Made by a program: the position numbers and the translations under genes
NCBI GenBank assembly: GCA_963969495.1
Contig: OZ018329.1
Location: 143,200,021-143,264,020, forward strand
Direction: 5' to 3'
DNA from: Ceratothoa steindachneri
Lineage: Eukaryota; Arthropoda; Malacostraca; Isopoda; Cymothoidae
DNA length: 64,000 bases
Shown: positions 23,240 to 35,796 of the stretch, piece by piece
How positions within the stretch are numbered: the stretch's first letter is position 1
Layout: the number at the start of each line of letters is the position of its first letter
The notes under the pieces: model-generated
Seen by the model: the letters and a program-made list of their open reading frames with translations, nothing else
Told to the model about the DNA's origin: nothing
The model's database searches: none

Positions 23240-24894
23240 CTTTCTCGGTGTTCTATCGATATATTGGTTCGACATCATTTTGTATATTCTTTCGACTACT
23301 TCTAAATCTTTGTCTAAAATGTAGCCTTCTGTATTCTCTCTCAGTAGGTATAACTCTATCAGTTATATCATTTGGGAGTTCATTTTCCAATTTGTGCTAT
23401 ATTTTTCTGGTACGTTCGTGAAGGACTTGATTTATTGGTTTTAATTTTGTTCTACGGTGAAGTTCCACCGATGGTATTGCATCCAGTTTTGATGAATTGG
23501 TTATGAATCTGGTTGCATAGTTTTGGACTACTTGTAATTTGCACATTTGTGTTTTAGTTAGGGTATTCATCGGAAAGACGGGATATGTTATAATGGGGGC
23601 GAACTAGGGTTAGGTATAGCTTTCTTTTGTTTTTCTCTGATAGGTTTTTAAATCTCTGTAGAGAGGTAAGGGTACTTTTCGCATGCATAGTCTTTTGGCT
23701 CACATGCGTACTGTACCCGTTCTTAGAGAAAGTTAAACCGAGTACCTTACCCTCTTCGCTGTAGGGGTAGTAGATGTTGTTGGCGGTGCCTCGGTGTGTC
23801 TTTTTTCTATTCATCGGTGTTAGTTGGAATTTAGCAATGTTTGTTTTTATATTATGTGTCTTCTCGTGTTCATTTATGTTTATTATTTCTCTGGCAGTGC
23901 GTTGTGACATATCCTGCGGATGCTTTCTGTCACTGGCAATGATTTGCGTGACGTCATTGGCCAGTTGGATATACATTGTACTTTCCTCTAGGGGTTGAGG
24001 GAGAACCCTGGTGTACACTGTGTACAGCGTGGGGCTGAGGCACTTACCTTGCGGGACCCCTGCCTCTAGAGTGAAATTATTGCCAGTGTAGCTGTTGATA
24101 GTTAATTTTGCCTTCCTGTTTTCCAGATAGCTGCACAGGATTCTGGTAAGGTTTGCTTGGAAACCTAGTTGAATTATTTTAACTTTAAGGCCTGGCACCC
24201 ATACCTTGTCGAAGGCTTTGGCGACGTCGCGGAGTGCCAAGTCCACCCTGTTACCTCTTGCTACATCGACTGCGATCTTCTCGGTAATGAGTGCTAGTGC
24301 AGTCTATGTACCTCTTTTTTTCCTGAATCCGTGCTGTTGTACGCTGTGCATATTTCTTTCTTCCAGGAAGGTCTTTAATCTTTCATTGAGTAGCTTTTCC
24401 CTTAGCTTGCCAATGAATTCCAACAGGGAGATTGGTCTGTAACTCTCGATGTGGCCCTTGGGTTTTCCGGGTTTGGGAAGGAAGATCATCTTCGCTGTCT
24501 TCAATGCTGGTGGAAAATGGCCTGTGTTTAGGCATGAGTTGAAGATGTTGAGGAGTGCTTGGTGGATATTGGTGGGCGCGTTTGTGATATGGTTCTTTGT
24601 AATTTCGCTAATTCCTGGGGACTTTCGTTTGAACGATGCTAAGGCTGCTTTATATTCTTTCATGGTGAAGGGCATTCCCTCGTTCCTCTGACCTCGGGAT
24701 TCGTCTACTTTTGGGATTGTTGAGTGTTCGTGCTCTCTATTTTGTAGTACTTCTTTTACGTGCTGTTCATGGGCCGCATCGTAGTTTTCGTTCTCCTCCA
24801 GTGTGATAGAGAAGATCCGAGTCCAATGCTCTCTGAACCTTTCTTCGATTTCCCTGTTGTCATATTTTGTTAACTTTCCTTCTTTCAGGTACAT
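23240..24894 (-). pseudogene. Jockey-like reverse transcriptase and C-terminal region
   Basis: Two open stretches, 24894-24304 and 24246-23554, are in the same frame and separated by one nonsense codon at 24304-24306 right after QQHGFRKKRGT. Motifs: LPKPGKPKGHIESYRPISLL, then KAFDKVW (motif A), AGVPQGKCLSPTLY (motif B) and LANDVTQI where FADD/YADD is expected. The first catalytic Asp of that motif is Asn, so the enzyme should be dead. After a frame change near 23570 the C-terminal region continues (VVQNYATRFIT, then REYRRLHFRQRF) to about 23245. It is much better preserved than most elements in the window. Confidence 0.88.
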
Positions 24895-25107
24895 GTTCTC
24901 TTTAGGTATGGAACCTTTAAGCTTTTAGTATTGGTTCCAGAACCTTCTTGGATCTCTTTCTATATCCATGTTTTCGATTAGGTTATTCCAAGTTGTATTT
25001 ATATTGATTTTTATTAGGTTGTTCACTTGGTTTCTAAGGATTCTTAAACGTATATATCTTTCTCTACTGCTACCATGTCGGCGGATTTCTTCGTATGTGC
25101 TGTAAAT

Positions 25108-25900
25108 TTATTCCGTTTTAGTTTTGATTTCATCAGACCGTTGGGGAGCAGGGATTGTTCTGTATCTAGTTTTGGGGACATATAGTCTGCCAGCTTCTAT
25201 GATGAGGTTTGTGATGTTGTTTAGTTGTGTATTTATTTCTTCTATGGGACTTTCTGCAAGGGAAGCTATATTAAAGTTTTCTAGATGTTTTTTTATAATC
25301 TGCTCAGTTGGTTTTTGACAATGCTTTCCTTTGGAGAATTTCAATTTGGATAGGCAAGGTTGAAATCTTTGTAATGAGTCCGATGTGATCAGAAGGTATT
25401 TCGGGGCTGGGAGTGGTGTGGATATTAAACGCGAAGTTGGAATTAGTTAATATTATATCTGGAGTGGTTGAAGACCTGTGCGTTACAAAGGTGGGAAAGT
25501 CAGGGCCTTCTCTTTGCACCATTCGCCTTCTCAGGAGTAGTTCCAGGGTTTTTCCGTTTCCATTGAATGCGGTAGTATACCCGGTAGATCTACATCTTGC
25601 GTTTAGATCTCCTAGAAGGATCGCTGATGATGGTCAGCGGAACATCCGAATGAAATTCGGGGTCGGGAGGTACGAGCGCCGGGGGGATTGATATGCCCCG
25701 GCCACCACTAGATCCCCTGTTGTCATTTTTAGCTTAATAGCTATGTATAACTCTTCCAGATCTCTAATTTCAGTGTAAGAGATTCCCTTCCTTATTCCCA
25801 TGGCTATTCCATCGAAGCGTGAGTGAGTGTGACTCACTGCTAAAACTGTGAAGTTTGGAATTTTAGTGTGTTCAGGGCTCCTGTGGACGAATGAATATAA
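25108..25900 (-). pseudogene. Jockey-like endonuclease C-terminal part and linker
   Basis: Pieces in order from the right: TKIPNFTVLAVSHTHSRFDG and IAMGIRKGISY (25870-25634), the end of which is frame-broken; then TTPDIILTNSNFAFNIHT and the catalytic-type SDHIGLI (25522-25304); then a linker rich in Ile/Asn/Glu (25344-25108) leading towards RT. The N-terminal endonuclease motifs (WNxxG and the Glu block) are not seen. This is the target-nicking domain of the jockey-like pol, broken by frameshifts. Confidence 0.8.
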
Positions 25901-25916
25901 CGAGGTAAAGCAAACA

Positions 25917-28900
25917 CTTTCCCAGCTGTCCCAAGACCGTTCGAAGTGGCTCGCAAAGAAGGATTTCGATCAGCATATTTCGTAATTTACGAGCCTGGTG
26001 GTGTAGTCCGTTAATATAAAGATAGGAGGGTGTGAGAGCCTTTAGAATGAAAATCTTGTTGCCTAAGGGTTCGTCGGCAGAAATCTAGGTACAAGCTTAC
26101 TGCCCCCTCCGATTGTTTATGTCTTTTTTTCGCCAAATAGACGAAATTTCACTGTTCCAGTGCGTAAACCTGAAGAGGCGAAGTGCCACCACGTTGAAAT
26201 TTTATGCCCTAGGAGAGGGGCTTAACTGTGGGCTAGTGAGGGTTCGCCGCTCCGAAACTTCCTCGCCTGCCCTCCCTCCAGGGGATAATCGAAGGATATA
26301 TAGTTCAATCTTGATAAATTAAGAGAAGAAGCTGTATAGTCATTGAGGGAAGAAGACGAGTCCCTGAGTCAAACAGGAAATTAAGAAGATAGTTGGAACC
26401 AAGCGGGACTTTTCCTCCCGAGGCGGTTACTTTGGTCGCTTAGAAGAGCAGACCAGTGGTAATGAGACCAACTCTCCTAATATTCTTGTCCAGAGAAAAT
26501 CAAGTATCTCAGTTTAGTGTAAAAGCAGAGATAGCATTGAGGAAGAAAAAAGTGAATTCCCATTTGGGAAAAAAAATTTACGTCTTGGTTAAGTCTCATC
26601 GTTGAGAAGCCAGAATTGGTAACACAGGGATCGGGATAACTTCCATTCATCCAAGATCTCCTCACTTACATATTCAAATCTAAAGAGAAGCATCGTCACT
26701 CGCCTCAACTAACCCCGGGAGAAGAATCAGCTGTTTCTTCAAGTTACTTTACCACGCTCGACTCACCTCAGTGAGGAAGTCTCATTTCCCACTCGTACAA
26801 ATTAACTCAGCTAAGAGGCTCACTTTCCCATTGTTATTTTCCATTCCGTGCGAAAGTGGATTTGTAACAAAACTATTTTAATTTGGTATTCGTAACCAGA
26901 CTATTTCAATTTTCAATTACTTAAGAACTAGCATTAATTGAGCTTAAATCTCGTGTATTACAAGTGATTTTTCCTTCAACCATCTCGTATTACACATTTG
27001 TAGTGTTAAATTTATTAGACCCTCTTGCTATAGAACGAGTGCATTTAAATATTTAATATTTCGTTCTTTGATCTGATTAAAAGTATATTTTGTTTGAGTT
27101 GTTAATTAGATACTTGAACGCAGCACTGGCAGTAGATATATTATAATATGAAACCTCCCTGGTTAAAGAATTAAATTAGAGCACTTTAGAGAAAAGTGGA
27201 ATGGATTAATTTATGTCTGAAACAAACGTACATCCGTAATTAGCCGTAAATCACAAGAGCTCCTATCACCCAGCATTACTCTCAGGTGGCTTAATAGTAT
27301 CTTTATGCACTAGATATTGTTTTTTTTGCCTTGTATGTTACTAATCTTAGTCGAAAAACCTGCACAAATCTTAACACAAACGTAACAAAAAACAAAACGG
27401 TTATTTTACCACTGTCTATTCGGACTCTTGCAAAAGCTACTGCTTTGGAAAAAGTGCTCTTTTCAGAGCAACATTATACTTTGAGATTCACTTAACTGAA
27501 ATATTATTTTGTTTCGACGTAATCTGATTATATTATTTCATACACCACATCATCATGTTAATTTTTGAAGTTACTCTGAGGCTCATTCTTCATATTACAA
27601 TGGAAAAATCACAGTTCTATGTACTACAAAGACATCTCTGGCATGTTTTTTTACGTATGCTTCCCACATGATCTCTTTTGGCGTCTTTACATATACACTT
27701 CCTAGTGAAACTGAAGGCTTTGTTCCTACACAATAGGAGTAAATACTCAGTATTCTCATTGACAACTAAGTTAATTTTTAAGCGTAATATGATAATATGG
27801 TTCTGCTTCTAGAAGTTATTAAGTACCAGCAGCATCATGGTACGGTGAGCAGTTATATCTAGGTCATTAAGGCCCTTATGGGTATGTAAACGGGATTCAC
27901 AAATTACTATTACTATTACTTATTCTGTCTCTGAGTCAGTCTGGCTGTGTACAACCACTAGACAGAGAAGGATGCGCAAGGTCTCATCAAAAATATTAGC
28001 TAACGGGAAACCGGTGTAGACTGACCTTTGCAGATCCTTCAATGGAGGGCGAAGTCATTGAAATGCACTTCAAGGAATATGTAATCTAGGGTTAGCTGGC
28101 CAGGACATGGAGTAGCCATATTCGGAGTGAAGACATTAACAGGAAAGGCCATACACTTTCTGGATGCAGAACTCCGTGCGCTGTTTTCCTCATAAGGAGA
28201 TGAAGGTTCTGTCGCCATCCGGTTGAGGATGGAAATGATGTTCTTCTTTGGATATTACTCTCATTGAAACTCTAAAAGATAAGCATTATCTTTTTAACAC
28301 GATCAGGAGGGGTTGACTCACCGGACCAATTCCCATATGCCTTTTTTCGTGATTGCAAGCTTCTTTAAAAAAAGGTGGTCCGTTGTCTTACTAGAGAGCT
28401 ACCCAGGGGCGATCCTGGCGAAAGATCAGTGGGAACCTCTATCTATGGTCAGGAGTTAACTGTGCTTGAAAAAGTTTTAGTATTTGGTATAATTTCTGCT
28501 ATGGAAATATAGCTTTCTGAGGGCGGGAAAGGAAATGGTAGAGGAAAAATCCCTTTTATTAGCTGAGAGTAGTAAAGGTAGAGCATTTTCACCGGACTTA
28601 AACGTTTTCTCATATGCCGCTTCTACCCTAACACCAAAATGGCGGGGAAGCTTAATTTTAATATATCTATTATATTTAAAAAAACACGAGAGCAAAAACT
28701 TCCTGTGACTATATGAAAGTTTAAAACGGTGGTGGTCTAGATAAATCGCGCTTCTAGCTTCTTCTTCTTATTCCATTTCTTATTTACGCATTTCCCTTGA
28801 CTCCAATTCCTGTCGTGTTAAAGGATTCGTTCACCTATAAGTGACAGACTCCAAACGGTAGTTACTCAGTAGAGAGTCACAAAAAATTTTGCAGTTCTAC

Positions 28901-29531
28901 ATTGAACATCCATTGAGGTAGGTGCGATAGAATAGAATCTCACGTGGGAGAGACGGCCATGTAATCTCTGACTTTTATGCAGCGCAGCCTCTTGAACTAA
29001 AGTAGGGAGGTAGTAGACATAATGGGTAGGGAATGGATAATATGGGCAAAACCGACATCTAATTATTCTCATCTCAACGCCTAGGATGCCAGAGGCATTG
29101 TATCCTTCAACATACTGGTGTAAATTGGAGATGTTTATGGAGGCTGTAAAGAGTCCCTTCTGATATTGTACCAGGTCATTAAGGAGACTCATGTTGTTTC
29201 TCCAGATAGCAGGTGTAGAAGTTTACACAGGGTTTCTCATGCCTAGCAAGTTAGCTAGTTACCCTCGGAGATATCTGAGAGAAATGTGGAAAATTTCATC
29301 ATAATGAAAATAGTGGAAAACTAAAGCCACATGTCCTAAAAACAGTGGGCCAAGTAGGGGACAGAACTGTGGGTACTGATAATATGAGGTCACGCTAGAG
29401 AGTACTTAGTTGCAGGGAATGAAAGCCGTAATGTCATGCTAAAAAGTTTGTAACGGTGGGCACAAGGGCTAGGAGGCCCCTGCGCTTCTCTCGGCACAGG
29501 GTGTAACATTTAAAATAGTTTACCCTCTCTG
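25917..29531. other. Spacer, no gene recognised
   Basis: The 25917-26900 part is less AT-rich and contains the short open frame 26113-26322 and GC-richer pieces near 26210-26290 and 26400-26460, possibly old repeat sequence that I cannot name. From 26900 to 29531 it is AT-rich. The - strand frame at 28866-29192 (108 codons) has no motif I know and is probably chance. Confidence 0.5.
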
Positions 29532-29541
29532 AAAGAATCAA
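29532..29541. repeat. Left target-site duplication of copy C
   Basis: AAAGAATCAA lies before the start of copy C and matches AAGGAATCAA at 35273-35282 (9 of 10). Confidence 0.65.
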
Positions 29542-30075
29542 CACAATAAGGGGCGCGGCGATTTTCCATCCTAACCGACGTGCTAAGGGGTTTTCAGCAC
29601 TCCGTCCGATCCCAGCTTAGCCTCTACTCCTTCCTTAAAAACACATGTTTCCTCCCTGGTTTCCTCGCTTTTCATACAATCTCTCTCACAACTTTCTCTG
29701 GTCAACCTCTAATTTCACATGGTAGATGCTGAACTTCTTCTCGTCTAACCGTCGCGGATCGGTGCTAAGGAGGGAAGGGACAATGTTCCCTAATCCCTGA
29801 TCTCAAGTCTGGGATAGTTGTTTTTTAACAACCTGCTTCATCTCCAACCATACCTTCCTCACATCACCTTTCCTTCTTACTTTACCATCTATCTGTTTTT
29901 TACGCTGTGTCCAAGGTGGAGCCGACGTGCCGACGGACTGTCAGGCCACCAGGCGGGAGGGGGGGTCCTGAATCTCAGGACCTGGGTCTGCCAGGTATTA
30001 CGCATCCCTTGCAGGGCGGGCTACAGCAAGGGGTGATGGGGTATTATTGCATCCTGTATTTAAAAGAGGGTCACC

Positions 30076-31810
30076 ATGCCCAATGATGAAGAAACAGAAA
30101 ATCACCCCTTAATTTCCCTAGTTCAATTATTGGAGCCACCCTCGGGCAGCTCCACAAGAAAGATGCAGGTCACCCTTCTGTCTTTGCGTAGTGTACCCTC
30201 CAAATTTCTCTAAACGGAGAGGAGGCTTACTCCAGCCCTTCACCTACGGGAGTAAGGGACTGCCCCTCCCCTTTTTCTCAGGAGGTGCTTTCGGGCACCT
30301 CCGTGTTTCGAGCGGCAGTCCCCCACCATTTTGTTTCCAAGGTGACTGCCAAGAAAGCCAGCAGGCAGCCCATAGCTGACCGCTATCCATTAAAGCGGCT
30401 CGGTAGGGCAAACCCCCTTAGGGGGAAAAAGGAAGCCGAGCCCATTTGGTCATTTCCCTCAAAAGACCTGCTGGCAAGAATATTAAACCTTGCCGGGGTC
30501 AAGGTGTGTGCCCTCCCAGACGTGACTAGAGACAGTTCTAGCAACGGGACCTGTAATCTCCTGTGGATATGGCCAACTGGAAGCCGCTAGTAAGATAGAC
30601 ATAGTCTTTAAGACAACCTAACCTCAGATGGTAGTGCCTTCTATAGGAGGGAATCCGGGTTCGGTGCTTGGCGCTGCCCCTATGCAAGGTCCTCCTCAAA
30701 CGTCTAAGGTTTCCAAGGGAGTACAAGGAGGGGAGGGATCTCCTACAAACGGTGCCTCTACGACTGCCAGGACCTTTTCCATTTCGGAGAAGGCGTGTCC
30801 ATCTGGCCTGGGGGCTCTTGACGGCGGAGGGGAGATGCGGCTTCATTCCCCGCCCTACTCTTCCAAAAAGATAAAGAACAAAAAAAAAGACTAAAAAGAC
30901 TCGGGGCTTCTCTCCATCGGCGGGGGCTGCGGGGACGGATGAGTCTGCTGCTTCAGGAAGCGACCAAGCCAAGATCGGCACATCCGGCCCCTTTGCCCCT
31001 TCGGGTGCGAAGTCTTAAACTAAGACGAAAAGTGTGCAGGGCGGAGCCTCGATAACATAGGGGCCCCTCACCCAGAGCTTACTTGGGATTTTCGAGCCCA
31101 CTGGCTTCAAGTGCTTCCTCGTTATTCGCTCCACTGATGGCAGCATGTTGGCCAAGGGCAACATAATCCATCAGAGGAGAGCTTTAGCTAGTGTAATTGG
31201 TAGAGAGCCGAAGGTGATCCCTCTCTCGGACGGGAGCCTTCTGGCGAATGCAGCGAATCCCTCCGAGGCGGCCAAGATAAGTGCTCTTAGGACACTTCAT
31301 GGCACCCCGTTGAGTATGACGCCGTACTCTACCATGAACTTTGTGAAAGGAGTAGTTTATGCCAGTGAACTCGTTGACTACTCCATAGAGGACATCACCT
31401 TAGAGCTGGCCGAGCATGGAGCGGTTAAGATTGAACGTTTGATGAAAAAACAGCGAGGGGCATTGAGACCTACCCCTACACTCTTTTTCTGTTTGACTTG
31501 ACAAACATCCTGAGTCGTTGCGTGCCGGTTGGTACCGCTACCGCGTGAAGGCATTTGTGCCACTACCGATAGTGCTATTACTGTGACCGCTTCGGCCATA
31601 CGAATCGCTCATGTAGACGTGCAAAATCGGGGGCGCCGGAAGTATGTGTAAATTTTTCAAAGGCCGCACACGATAAGTTCAAATCGTGTGTGGCCAAGTG
31701 TGTCATTTGCCGAGAGCCACACCTAGCTCCTTTGAAACAATGTGGTGCATTTCTCTTTGAGAAAGGAATCCTGCCTGTTCAGGCACAGGATCGAAACTCA
31801 TTTCAAGAGG
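30076..31810 (+). pseudogene. ORF1 (gag-like), copy C
   Basis: The ATG at 30076 has the same TCACCATGCC context as copy B and opens MPNDEETENHPL. Recognisable blocks: SKDLLARILNLAGVK (about 30460), VGNPGS-like motif, FSISEK (about 30775), then ANAANPSEAAKISALRTLHG and STMNFVKGVVYA in the stretch 31145-31501. The zinc-knuckle region at 31575-31740 is partly out of frame; CVICREPHLAPLKQC is the third knuckle. Many stops. ORF1 runs into endonuclease sequence after a deletion at about 31805-31830. Confidence 0.82.
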
Positions 31811-32046
31811 ATATGGCTTCCTCTCGATGGAGATTACTCAATAAATCTCAGGCGGAAAAGTCCTTGCCGATCGAAAAGCTTGAGATAGGTGTCCAAAATA
31901 TGGATGAGTTTACGCATAACGGCCCGAGAACCACTTCATTTTCTTGCCTTGATCTATCTTTGTGCTCTTCGGATCCACAGGCAGAATTTGATTGGGAGAT
32001 GGTCGATGACGTTCATGGTAGTGATCACTTTCCCATTCAAATATAA
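31690..32046 (+). pseudogene. In-frame gag-endonuclease fusion frame made by a deletion, copy C
   Basis: One uninterrupted frame of 118 codons begins in the third ORF1 zinc knuckle (MAKCVICREPH...QC) and passes through QAQDRNSFQE. After the deletion point it continues as ORF2 endonuclease sequence (RLLNKSQAEKSL, SFSCLDLSLCSSD) up to the catalytic GSDHFPIQI. In intact copies these parts lie in different frames (-1), so the deletion happened to join them. It is probably an accident of decay and not a gene, but the frame is clean. Confidence 0.75.
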
Positions 32047-34180
32047 TTTTTAGGACAACTGCCTCCGAAGATCCCAACTCGGTGGTCTTGGCACGGGCGC
32101 GGTGGCCTGCATTTCAGGAGTTTAGGTCAATAGATTAGGCCGTTGAGTTCTTCACCGGTAACCCCATCGCCGCGGGCCTAACTACTATTTGCAGAACGTC
32201 AGGCCGTTTTGCACCCCAACCACTCTCATGTTGGTCGGCCGAGCGTGAGACGGCCGAAAAAAGGGGGCGTTATGCTTACATGCGCTATAATCGCCGCCGA
32301 ACGATTTCACTGTCTGTGAATTTCGTCAGACTAGGGCTAGTATCCAGTATATTTCGAAGCCCGCCCTCCTCTCTTCTTGGCGAGCATACGTCTCTCCACT
32401 CAACGGGAAGAGCCCTCTGGCAGAGGTATGGAGGCGAGTCAAAGGTATTCGAAGCAAGTTCTCACAGATACCCACTCCCGTTCTCCAGAAGAATAGAACC
32501 ACAATCTCCGACCCTGCTTCTGTGGCGGCATCCTTAGCCACCACTTTCTCTGCATTCTCTGGCCGGTATGCTACTCCGCGAGCATTCAATGCACGTCGTG
32601 ATGTCGTGTAAGGCCACCGGCTTAACTTTACCTCCAAACGCGGAGACCGTTCAACGACAGCTTTACCGTGAGTAAGTTGCGTCCTGCTCTTGCTTCGTGC
32701 GCGGACACCGCTCCGGGTCCGCAAAATGTCCCGTATGCCATGCTTCGACACCTGGGTGAACGAGGCATAGCCTTTCTCTTTGATTTGTAGAACACGATTT
32801 GGGTGGAAGGCCTCCTCTAGATTCCTGGTGAATCGCTACCTTGCTTGCTTTTTGCAAACCAGGGAGAGATCACACTACTCCGGCCGGTTTCCGCCCAATC
32901 TCTCTAACCTCTTGCGTGTGCAAGTTGATGTAGAAATTGGTAAATGTTAGATTAGCCTTTTTTCAGTCGGATGCTCTGCTTCGACTGGAAAATGCAGTCT
33001 GCGAGGCCTTCCTTCGTAGACAGCACTACGCCACGGTGTCTTTCGATCTGCAGAAGGCCTATGATCCCGCATGGCGATACGGTATCATAGAGACCCTCCA
33101 CATGATGGGGGCGACGAGACGCCTCCCAATTTTTATATCTGAATATTTGAGTGATCGTTGATTCCGCAAACGGTTGGGGGCATCCCTCTACGGCGCAAGG
33201 AGCAGAGAGAGGGTGTCCCGCAGCGAGGTTTTCTCAGTGTAGCACTCTTTTCCCTTTTAGGCAAAAACGGCGTCACCTCTGCGCTGCCAAAAGATGTTCT
33301 CGCTACGCTCTTTGTGGAGGACCTTTTAATATCTTTTTGAGCGGCCCAGATGCCAACTCTGGAGTGTCGACTGCAAAAGGCATTAAACCGCTTCTCTCGC
33401 TATACCGAAGCGCACAGTTTTTGGTTTTCTTTGGCAAGGACTAGGGTGGTACATTTCTGCCAAATCCACGCCTCCAATACAATCCAGATTTGTTTCTTAA
33501 TGGGGTGCGCCTAAATGTGGTGGAATCGTACCATTTCCTTGGTCTTATATTTGACCAGCTCATCACCTGGGAGGCTCATATTTGCAGCCTCAGGTTGTTT
33601 TGTACCCACGCCATAGATATTCTTCGTTCCGTGAGGTTCTGCGCTTGGTGTGCTTACAGGGCTACTGCCCTACTTTTTTATCGATCCTTTGTTCGTTCGA
33701 AGCTCGACTACGGATGCGAGTTTTATGCATTACCAGCCGAGCGTTTATCGCGAAAGGTGGATTCGATCCACCCAACTGGCCTTGACTTACGACCGGTGCC
33801 TTCCGCACTTGCCCCATTGAAAGCCTACTGGTCGATGCTAAGGAGATGCCACTCGCTTTGCGCTACGTGCAGTGAATCACTCGTCTGTACGCGAAAGCCG
33901 GGCGCCTTCCTCAGTCGCCAACAGCTCTCACTGTATTCGCAGCTAATCTTGATAAAACCTATGCCGCCGAAAACGCCAGTTATACCCTAAGCCCTTTGAG
34001 TTTAGGGCCAGGAAACCCTTCGAGAGCTAGATATAGCTTTCGGGCCAGCGGCGCCCCTGGTTCTGCCCAGGACGGCACCTTGGAGAGTACCACATTTGGC
34101 TATTTGTCACCATGCCTCTGCTCTCAAAGCTTGTATGGCGCCGGGAGTATCGCGTTTGACCTTTTTAGAGCACACATCGT
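32047..34180 (+). pseudogene. ORF2 linker and reverse transcriptase, copy C
   Basis: Linker pieces (NGKSPLAEV-type motif near 32405) and RT blocks are spread over all frames. At 32955 the sequence jumps within the fingers, deleting about 66 bases. Motif A reads SFDLQKAYDPAW (33046-33075; Glu to Gln, Thr to Pro). The catalytic YVDD has become FVED (about 33310) and is followed by a stop. The thumb is readable at 33490-33990 (RLNVVESYHFLGLIFDQ). Inactive. Confidence 0.85.
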
Positions 34181-35030
34181 GTCACGCTGGAACCGTCTTA
34201 GTGTATATGGATGGCTCCAAGTCCCAAGAGGATGTCGGCTTTCACGCCGTATCCCTTCTGTTTCAAGTTAGCGGGGCTCTGCCAGGCGCTGCGTCTGTCT
34301 TCACGGCCGAGCTGGTGGCAATACACCACTCGGTACGGGAGATTACGCGACGTGCCCGGTTCGGAGACCGGATTGTGATAAATAGCGACTCACAAAGCGC
34401 CCTGAGTGCTCTCGAGGCATTGGAATCTCCGCATCCCCTGGTTCGCGATATCGGTGACGATACGGTTTTGGCGAGGTGGGCAGATGTCGAGATTATCTTC
34501 TGCTGGGTTCTTGGACATGTAGGAATTGCGGGGAATGAGCGTGCTGATGAGGGCGCCAAAGAGTTCGCGAGCACTCTGCGACCGGACCAGCGTTTCGCTC
34601 TTCCTCACACCGACTACATGGCAGGAATACGGCTAGCTCTTCGGACTGCTCGGCAAAGAAGATAGAAGAGGGTTGAAGGGAACTTAAAGTTGCGTCATAT
34701 TGCGCTGCGACTGTTTCTATGGACCCATCCCCTAATGCCGCGATGGCTTCAGGTCGCTTTCTGTTGTCTCCGAATCGGACACACTCGTGTGACTCATCAC
34801 TATCTGATGTAGTGCTCGCCAGCACCCTATTGCGACAACTGCGTCGACCCCCAGACTGTTCGCCACATTCTTGTTGAATGTCCCAGTCTGGGTGATCTTT
34901 GCGCACGATACCTGTCCCGGTACTGGGATGGGCGGGGTCGCTACCGCGTGTCCCTTGTTTTGGGGATGGATTAGTGCACACCGACCTGTCGACCTTCAGA
35001 CTTTTTGAATGAGGCCGGCCTTCTCCCTAT
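34181..35030 (+). pseudogene. ORF2 RNase H domain, copy C
   Basis: The stretch 34096-34665 is open and contains VYMDGSKS, FTAELVAIHHS, NSDSQSALSAL and WVLGHVGIAGNERAD. All the acidic residues are kept, although Thr-Asp-Gly has become Met-Asp-Gly and WVPGH has become WVLGH. A TAG follows at 34663. The C-terminal knuckle region (YCDNC...HILVEC, about 34828-34880) remains in broken frames. It is the best kept domain of this copy. Confidence 0.88.
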
Positions 35031-35272
35031 TATTTAAAATTCAACCATGGATCGCGGTCTTCGCCGTGATAGGGCGGGCCTTTCCCCGTCCACGGAGCTC
35101 GCTCCATATTTTTTCAAATTGTTTATTTTTCTTTTGCTTTTTTTGGAAATACTTTGTTTTTTGTTTTTCCCTTATTTTTTAATCTGGCTTTTAATTTAGC
35201 CTATATTTAGGCTGGCTTGAGTGCGTCGACTTATGTTTTAGAAGGCAGTCGCCAGATGACATTAAAAAAATT
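35031..35272 (+). other. Diverged 3'UTR and tail of copy C
   Basis: It contains a GC-rich insert (35045-35105) with an imperfect hairpin ATCGCGG/CCGTGAT (35051-35070), absent in A, B and E. Then comes T-rich sequence, the family end with AGCCTATATTTAGGCT (a different but still self-complementary stem), GCAGTCGCCAG, and A7 (35264-35270). Confidence 0.8.
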
Positions 35273-35282
35273 AAGGAATCAA
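35273..35282. repeat. Right target-site duplication of copy C
   Basis: AAGGAATCAA follows the A run and matches 29532-29541 at 9 of 10 positions. Confidence 0.65.
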
Positions 35283-35796
35283 ATCTATAAACCAACACAT
35301 GGAATATTATCCACAAATTGAGTCATCTCTGTAACAATAAAAATGCACAGACTCCAATGTAGTGACAATGTGATAGTAAAATATCTATGTAAGATAATTA
35401 AGGGCAAGGCCACTTAATTGTGAGGTCAAAAACTTCTCAGACCTGTATAATTTTTCAGTTGACATCTTTTGGGTCAGTGTAAACATCACCTATGCTGCTT
35501 ATGCTAAATAGACATGAATTATGACACTTGCCTGCGTTTGAAAACTTTTCCTAAAGGTCATTAGTTTTTCAACTGATTTAGAATCATTTTTGAATACTAA
35601 ATTTAAGAATACAATTATTTTTCTTTTTTCAGGTCTGGTTTTTAAGATATTCTTGATTTATATTAGAACAAATTTTCTAAAATAACGCGATCATCCTACC
35701 GTTTATTACTTCTGTTTTGTCTCATTTAGTGATCAGTAACCATAAACTATAACCTATTGTATTCATCTTTTCAGGTCTAAATTTGCATTACAGAAA

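Larger units (their letters stand above)
22515..25916 (-). mobile_element. Jockey-like non-LTR retrotransposon on the - strand
   Basis: Reading down from 25916 there is the C-terminal part of an EEP endonuclease, a linker, a reverse transcriptase, a C-terminal region and an AT-rich 3' region with a (TA)n run. No RNase H follows RT, unlike the + strand family, which fits the jockey group. The 3' end is placed near 22515, where the + strand reads TTAGGGATAGGGATAAC, a possible short repeat tail; this boundary is approximate. The endonuclease start is missing or unrecognised, so the 5' end is also approximate. Part of its 3' region resembles 58341-58804. Confidence 0.85.
29542..35272 (+). mobile_element. 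I-group non-LTR retrotransposon, copy C (internally deleted)
   Basis: It has the family 5'UTR (29542-30075; GGGGCGCGGCGATTTTCC matches copy B), ORF1, the C-terminal part of the endonuclease, RT, RNase H and a diverged 3'UTR with a short A tail. At 5.7 kb it lacks about 0.77 kb between the ORF1 knuckles and mid-endonuclease, plus about 66 bases in the RT fingers. The ends are supported by a 10-bp imperfect duplication. The first bases differ from the CCCC start of B and E, so it is an older or different subfamily. Confidence 0.92.

Noticed and set aside
25917..27160. Possible solo LTR or 5'UTR next to the jockey-like element
   Set aside because: No TG...CA ends, partner LTR, primer-binding site or flanking duplication could be established.
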